This document shows, in pieces, positions 14,292-16,697 of a stretch of DNA of 16,697 bases. This stretch comes from a candidate division WOR-1 bacterium RIFOXYB2_FULL_48_7. GTDB taxonomy: Bacteria; Margulisbacteria; WOR-1; O2-12-FULL-45-9; XYB2-FULL-48-7. How positions within the stretch are numbered: position 1 is the stretch's first letter; each line of letters starts with the position of its first letter. The notes below the pieces were generated by a model, which did not search any database, was not told where the DNA came from, and was given only the letters and a program-made list of their open reading frames with translations. Location of the stretch: positions 2,118 through 18,814 of the forward strand of contig MEUF01000005.1 in the NCBI GenBank assembly GCA_001771615.1, written 5' to 3'. Made by a program: the position numbers and the translations under genes.

Positions 14292-16130
14292 TTATTTCAC
14301 CATAAATATATAAAGCATTGAGCCAGCCAGGGAAACAATTACCCACCAGAGATAGGTGGCATAATTGCCGGAGTGAGATTTTCTGATGACCAGGGACAAG
14401 AGCCGGGCGGCCGATGTTGCTAAACCACTGTAAAGCCAATCGATCAGGCGATCAAGCCCCCAAGCGATAATGGCGAAAAGGCGAATGGCCTTTAAACCAA
14501 GCTCATAAGGGTCAAAAAATTTCTTTTCGGCTAAATTATAGGCCTGTTTCAGTCCCGGCGCGTAATGGATATGATCAGCCGCCTTTAAGCCGCTGCCATA
14601 ACGTTTCACGCCAAACCAATGATTCAGGAGAGCCAGGCCAATAACGATGACTGTCATGACAATTAAAAAGAGGTTGTGGGGTAATCCGGCATAATTATGG
14701 CCTGCCAGCTGCTGGCCAAAAACCGGTTGGATCAAGTTATTTAACGGCAGGGCATTCCAAAGGCCAAATAACAGGCAAAGCGCCGCAATAATTATCATCG
14801 GCAGCAGCATTGGCCAGGCGGCCTCTTTGGTTTCCCGGGTTTGAGTGGCAGCCTGCCCAAAGTAGGCGGCGTGACCCAATTTTAAAAATGAAGCGGCAGT
14901 AAAGAACGAACCCAGCAGGGCGATAACGTAAAAGATTGTTCCCCGTTCCAGCGCACCATCATAAACCAATTCTTTGGAAAAGAAACCATTGAAGGGAGGG
15001 ACGCCAGAGATAGAGGCGGCGGCAATCAGGAAACAGCCAAAAGTGACCGGCATCTTCCAGCCGAGCCCGCCTAATTTTTCCAAATCGGTTGTCCCAGCCT
15101 GTTTTTCAACTGAGCCACCGGTCAAGAATAAGCAGGATTTATACATGGCGTGATTGATCATATGGAACAATCCCCCGACCATGCCGGCTGGGACAGCGGT
15201 CCCAAGCCCAAGAATCATGTAGCCGACCTGGCTGATGGCGTGATAAGAAAGTAATTTCTTGTAATTTTTCTGAATTAAGGCCATGAGGACCGCCAAGATA
15301 AGCGTTGCTGCCCCAACAATCATTAACAGGGAGCTAACCCAGCTCTCTGGCTTCAGTTGGAAGAGATCAAAAGATATCCTGGTCAATAAGTAAATTCCGA
15401 GCAGTTTTTCCAGGGCCGCCGGGAGGAAGGCCATAAAGGGGAGTGGGGCATCCAGGGCGGCATCAGGAATCCAGGTATGAAAAGGCATTGAACCGGCTTT
15501 GGCAATAGCGCCAATCATTAAGAAGATAAAAGCGGTCGCGCCTAGAGTATCGAGCGGTAAATTGATCTTGGTCATCGTTGCTGTCCCGGCCAGGAAAATG
15601 GTCAGGACAATTCCCAGCATCATACAGAGATCGGTAATCCCGTTAATGGTAAAAGCTTTTATAGCGGTTTTAAACGAATATTGCCCGCCAAGAAGGATAA
15701 AGCCAAACAAGGTCAGGAGCAAGGCCTCCCAGAAGAAAAGCATGACCACCAGGTTGTTGGCCAACACGGCGCCGGCCGCCAGGCCCTGAGAAAGCAGCAG
15801 ATAAAAAGCAAATAATTTGCTCTGGTTATCGGCCCGGAAAAATGAAAGGGTATAAAGGGCAATCAAGAATGAAAAGGCAGCGACTGCGGCCACAATAAAA
15901 GCACTGAATTGATATAAACGGAAGGAAAAATCCAGCCCGCCGCCAAGCCAGGGAAAAGAAACCATGCTCTCTTTGCCAAACAGCGAAAAGCTTAAAAATA
16001 AACTGGCGATCGTGGCCGCCATTAGAATGGTCGGTTGGCTGGCAGGCCAGCGCTTGGGTGTTAACAGGATCAATAAACTGGCGAAGATAGGTAGCGCTAT
16101 CACCAACATGGTCATGATTGGGGGTGTCAC
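14292..16130 (-). CDS. Antiporter-like membrane subunit with C-terminal extension (NuoL-like)
   Basis: Ion-translocating subunit of 612 residues, the length of NuoL. Ion-path residues are present: Glu135 (MLFFWEALLLT), Lys211 (AIAKAGSMPFHTWIPDA), Lys242 (LEKLLGIYLLTR), His323/His327/Lys331 (LFHMINHAMYKS) and Lys386 (GFFSKEL). After helix 14 a C-terminal extension follows, with EKKFFDPYELGLKAIR (535-550) and a final membrane helix (about 591-610), the region that in NuoL forms the lateral helix along the antiporter subunits. The start is GTG at 16128-16130, chosen because GGGAGG lies 6 bases upstream and the codon overlaps the preceding stop by 4 bases (GTGA). Confidence 0.93.
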   Translation of the reverse strand: MTPPIMTMLVIALPIFASLLILLTPKRWPASQPTILMAATIASLFLSFSLFGKESMVSFPWLGGGLDFSFRLYQFSAFIVAAVAAFSFLIALYTLSFFRADNQSKLFAFYLLLSQGLAAGAVLANNLVVMLFFWEALLLTLFGFILLGGQYSFKTAIKAFTINGITDLCMMLGIVLTIFLAGTATMTKINLPLDTLGATAFIFLMIGAIAKAGSMPFHTWIPDAALDAPLPFMAFLPAALEKLLGIYLLTRISFDLFQLKPESWVSSLLMIVGAATLILAVLMALIQKNYKKLLSYHAISQVGYMILGLGTAVPAGMVGGLFHMINHAMYKSCLFLTGGSVEKQAGTTDLEKLGGLGWKMPVTFGCFLIAAASISGVPPFNGFFSKELVYDGALERGTIFYVIALLGSFFTAASFLKLGHAAYFGQAATQTRETKEAAWPMLLPMIIIAALCLLFGLWNALPLNNLIQPVFGQQLAGHNYAGLPHNLFLIVMTVIVIGLALLNHWFGVKRYGSGLKAADHIHYAPGLKQAYNLAEKKFFDPYELGLKAIRLFAIIAWGLDRLIDWLYSGLATSAARLLSLVIRKSHSGNYATYLWWVIVSLAGSMLYIFMVK

Positions 16131-16697
16131 TTTATACCTCCCAACATTTGTGCCACGGTTAAATTAGCCAATGATGCCGGATAGTATATTAGGATGCCGG
16201 CCACCAGCGACAGGATGGCCAGAGTTAATACGGAACCGACCATTATTCTTGACCCTTCCTTAGCCTGGACGCGAGCTTCACCCAAAAACACCAGCGCAAA
16301 AACTCTGAAGAGATATATTATGGTTAAGAAAGCCCCAAAAAGAAAGAAAGAGATAATCCACCATTCTTTACTCTGGATCGAACCCATAAATACCAGGTAC
16401 TTGCTGAAAAAGCCCCCCAATGGAGGGACCCCCATTACAGAGAAGGCGCAAATCAGGAAGCTGAACGCGGTCAACGGCATCGTTTTAATTAAGCCGCCCA
16501 TTTGGGTAATATCTTTGGTCTTGGCATTTTGTTCAATTATCCCAGCGCACATGAAGAGCCCGGCCTTAGCCAGGCCGTGCATTAGTATATATAGTAGGGC
16601 GCCGGCGATGGCGATGGGGCTGCCAATGGCCAGGCCAAAGAAAATAAAGGCAATTTGGCTGATCGTTGAGTAGGCAATAATTCTTTTTAAGTCCGTA
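16127..16697 (-). CDS. Antiporter-like membrane subunit, C-terminal part (NuoM/MrpD-like; cut by window edge)
   Basis: The 5' end lies beyond position 16697; the frame is open to the edge, so the internal ATG at 16582 is not the start. 189 codons are visible. They begin TDLKRIIAYSTISQIAFI, the conserved segment after helix 9 of the proton/sodium antiporter-like family. Then come ILMHGLAKAGLFMCAG (helix 11, with His and Lys), GVPPLGGFFSKYLVF with the helix-12 lysine, and two or three closing helices, ending MLGGIK with no NuoL-type extension. This is the third antiporter-like subunit of the complex in the window. The stop overlaps the GTG start of the NuoL-like gene by 4 bases. Closest to MrpD or NuoM by eye. 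Confidence 0.92.
   Translation of the reverse strand, partial: TDLKRIIAYSTISQIAFIFFGLAIGSPIAIAGALLYILMHGLAKAGLFMCAGIIEQNAKTKDITQMGGLIKTMPLTAFSFLICAFSVMGVPPLGGFFSKYLVFMGSIQSKEWWIISFFLFGAFLTIIYLFRVFALVFLGEARVQAKEGSRIMVGSVLTLAILSLVAGILIYYPASLANLTVAQMLGGIK
16137..16142 (-). promoter_or_regulatory. Shine-Dalgarno fixing the GTG start of the NuoL-like gene
   Basis: Reads GGGAGG on the minus strand with a 6-base spacing to GTG at 16128-16130. The next ATG in frame is four codons further in and lacks such a site, so the GTG is the better start. Confidence 0.8.

Noticed and set aside
16127..16582. A short complete gene starting at ATG 16582
   Set aside because: The frame stays open to the window edge and the upstream codons encode a conserved antiporter segment, so this is an internal methionine of a cut gene.

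Overview
The window is a gap-free stretch of one long operon, entirely on the minus strand, so it is transcribed from position 16697 towards position 1. It carries 22 protein genes, two of them cut by the window edges. Neighbouring genes overlap by 1-13 bases or are separated by at most 18 bases. I see no RNA gene, mobile element, CRISPR array, internal promoter or terminator, and no stretch over 18 bases without a gene.

In transcription order the first part (16697 to about 8257) encodes a membrane-bound [NiFe] hydrogenase of group 4, built like respiratory complex I without its NADH module. It comprises three antiporter-like subunits (NuoM/MrpD-like, partial; NuoL-like; NuoN/MrpD-like), two small membrane subunits (NuoJ/MbhD-E-like and NuoK/MrpC-like), a NuoA-like subunit, the hydrogenase small subunit (NuoB-like), a NuoC-like subunit, the catalytic large subunit (NuoD-like, with both CxxC nickel motifs), the membrane anchor (NuoH-like) and a two-cluster ferredoxin subunit (NuoI-like). 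The nickel-insertion genes hypA and hypB follow directly (8264 to 7282), and then an exported protein of unknown function, probably a beta-propeller (7277 to 6219).

The last part (6215 to 1) is a V/A-type ATPase cluster in the archaeal order G(H)-I-K-E-C-F-A-B. It is cut inside B; subunit D would be expected just beyond position 1. The c-ring subunit K keeps the full set of residues that bind Na+ in Enterococcus hirae. Subunits E and C are much shorter than usual.

The simplest reading is an energy module in one transcript: reduced ferredoxin is oxidised, H2 is formed (or the reverse), the antiporter-like subunits move Na+ or H+ across the membrane, and the V/A-type enzyme turns that gradient into ATP. 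This is inference from gene content and linkage.

The organism looks like an anaerobic bacterium with hydrogen-based metabolism. Gene content recalls candidate lineages related to Cyanobacteria (Saganbacteria/WOR-1, Margulisbacteria), where group 4 hydrogenases with antiporter subunits have been reported. I cannot confirm taxonomy from the sequence alone, and other uncultivated bacterial phyla are possible.
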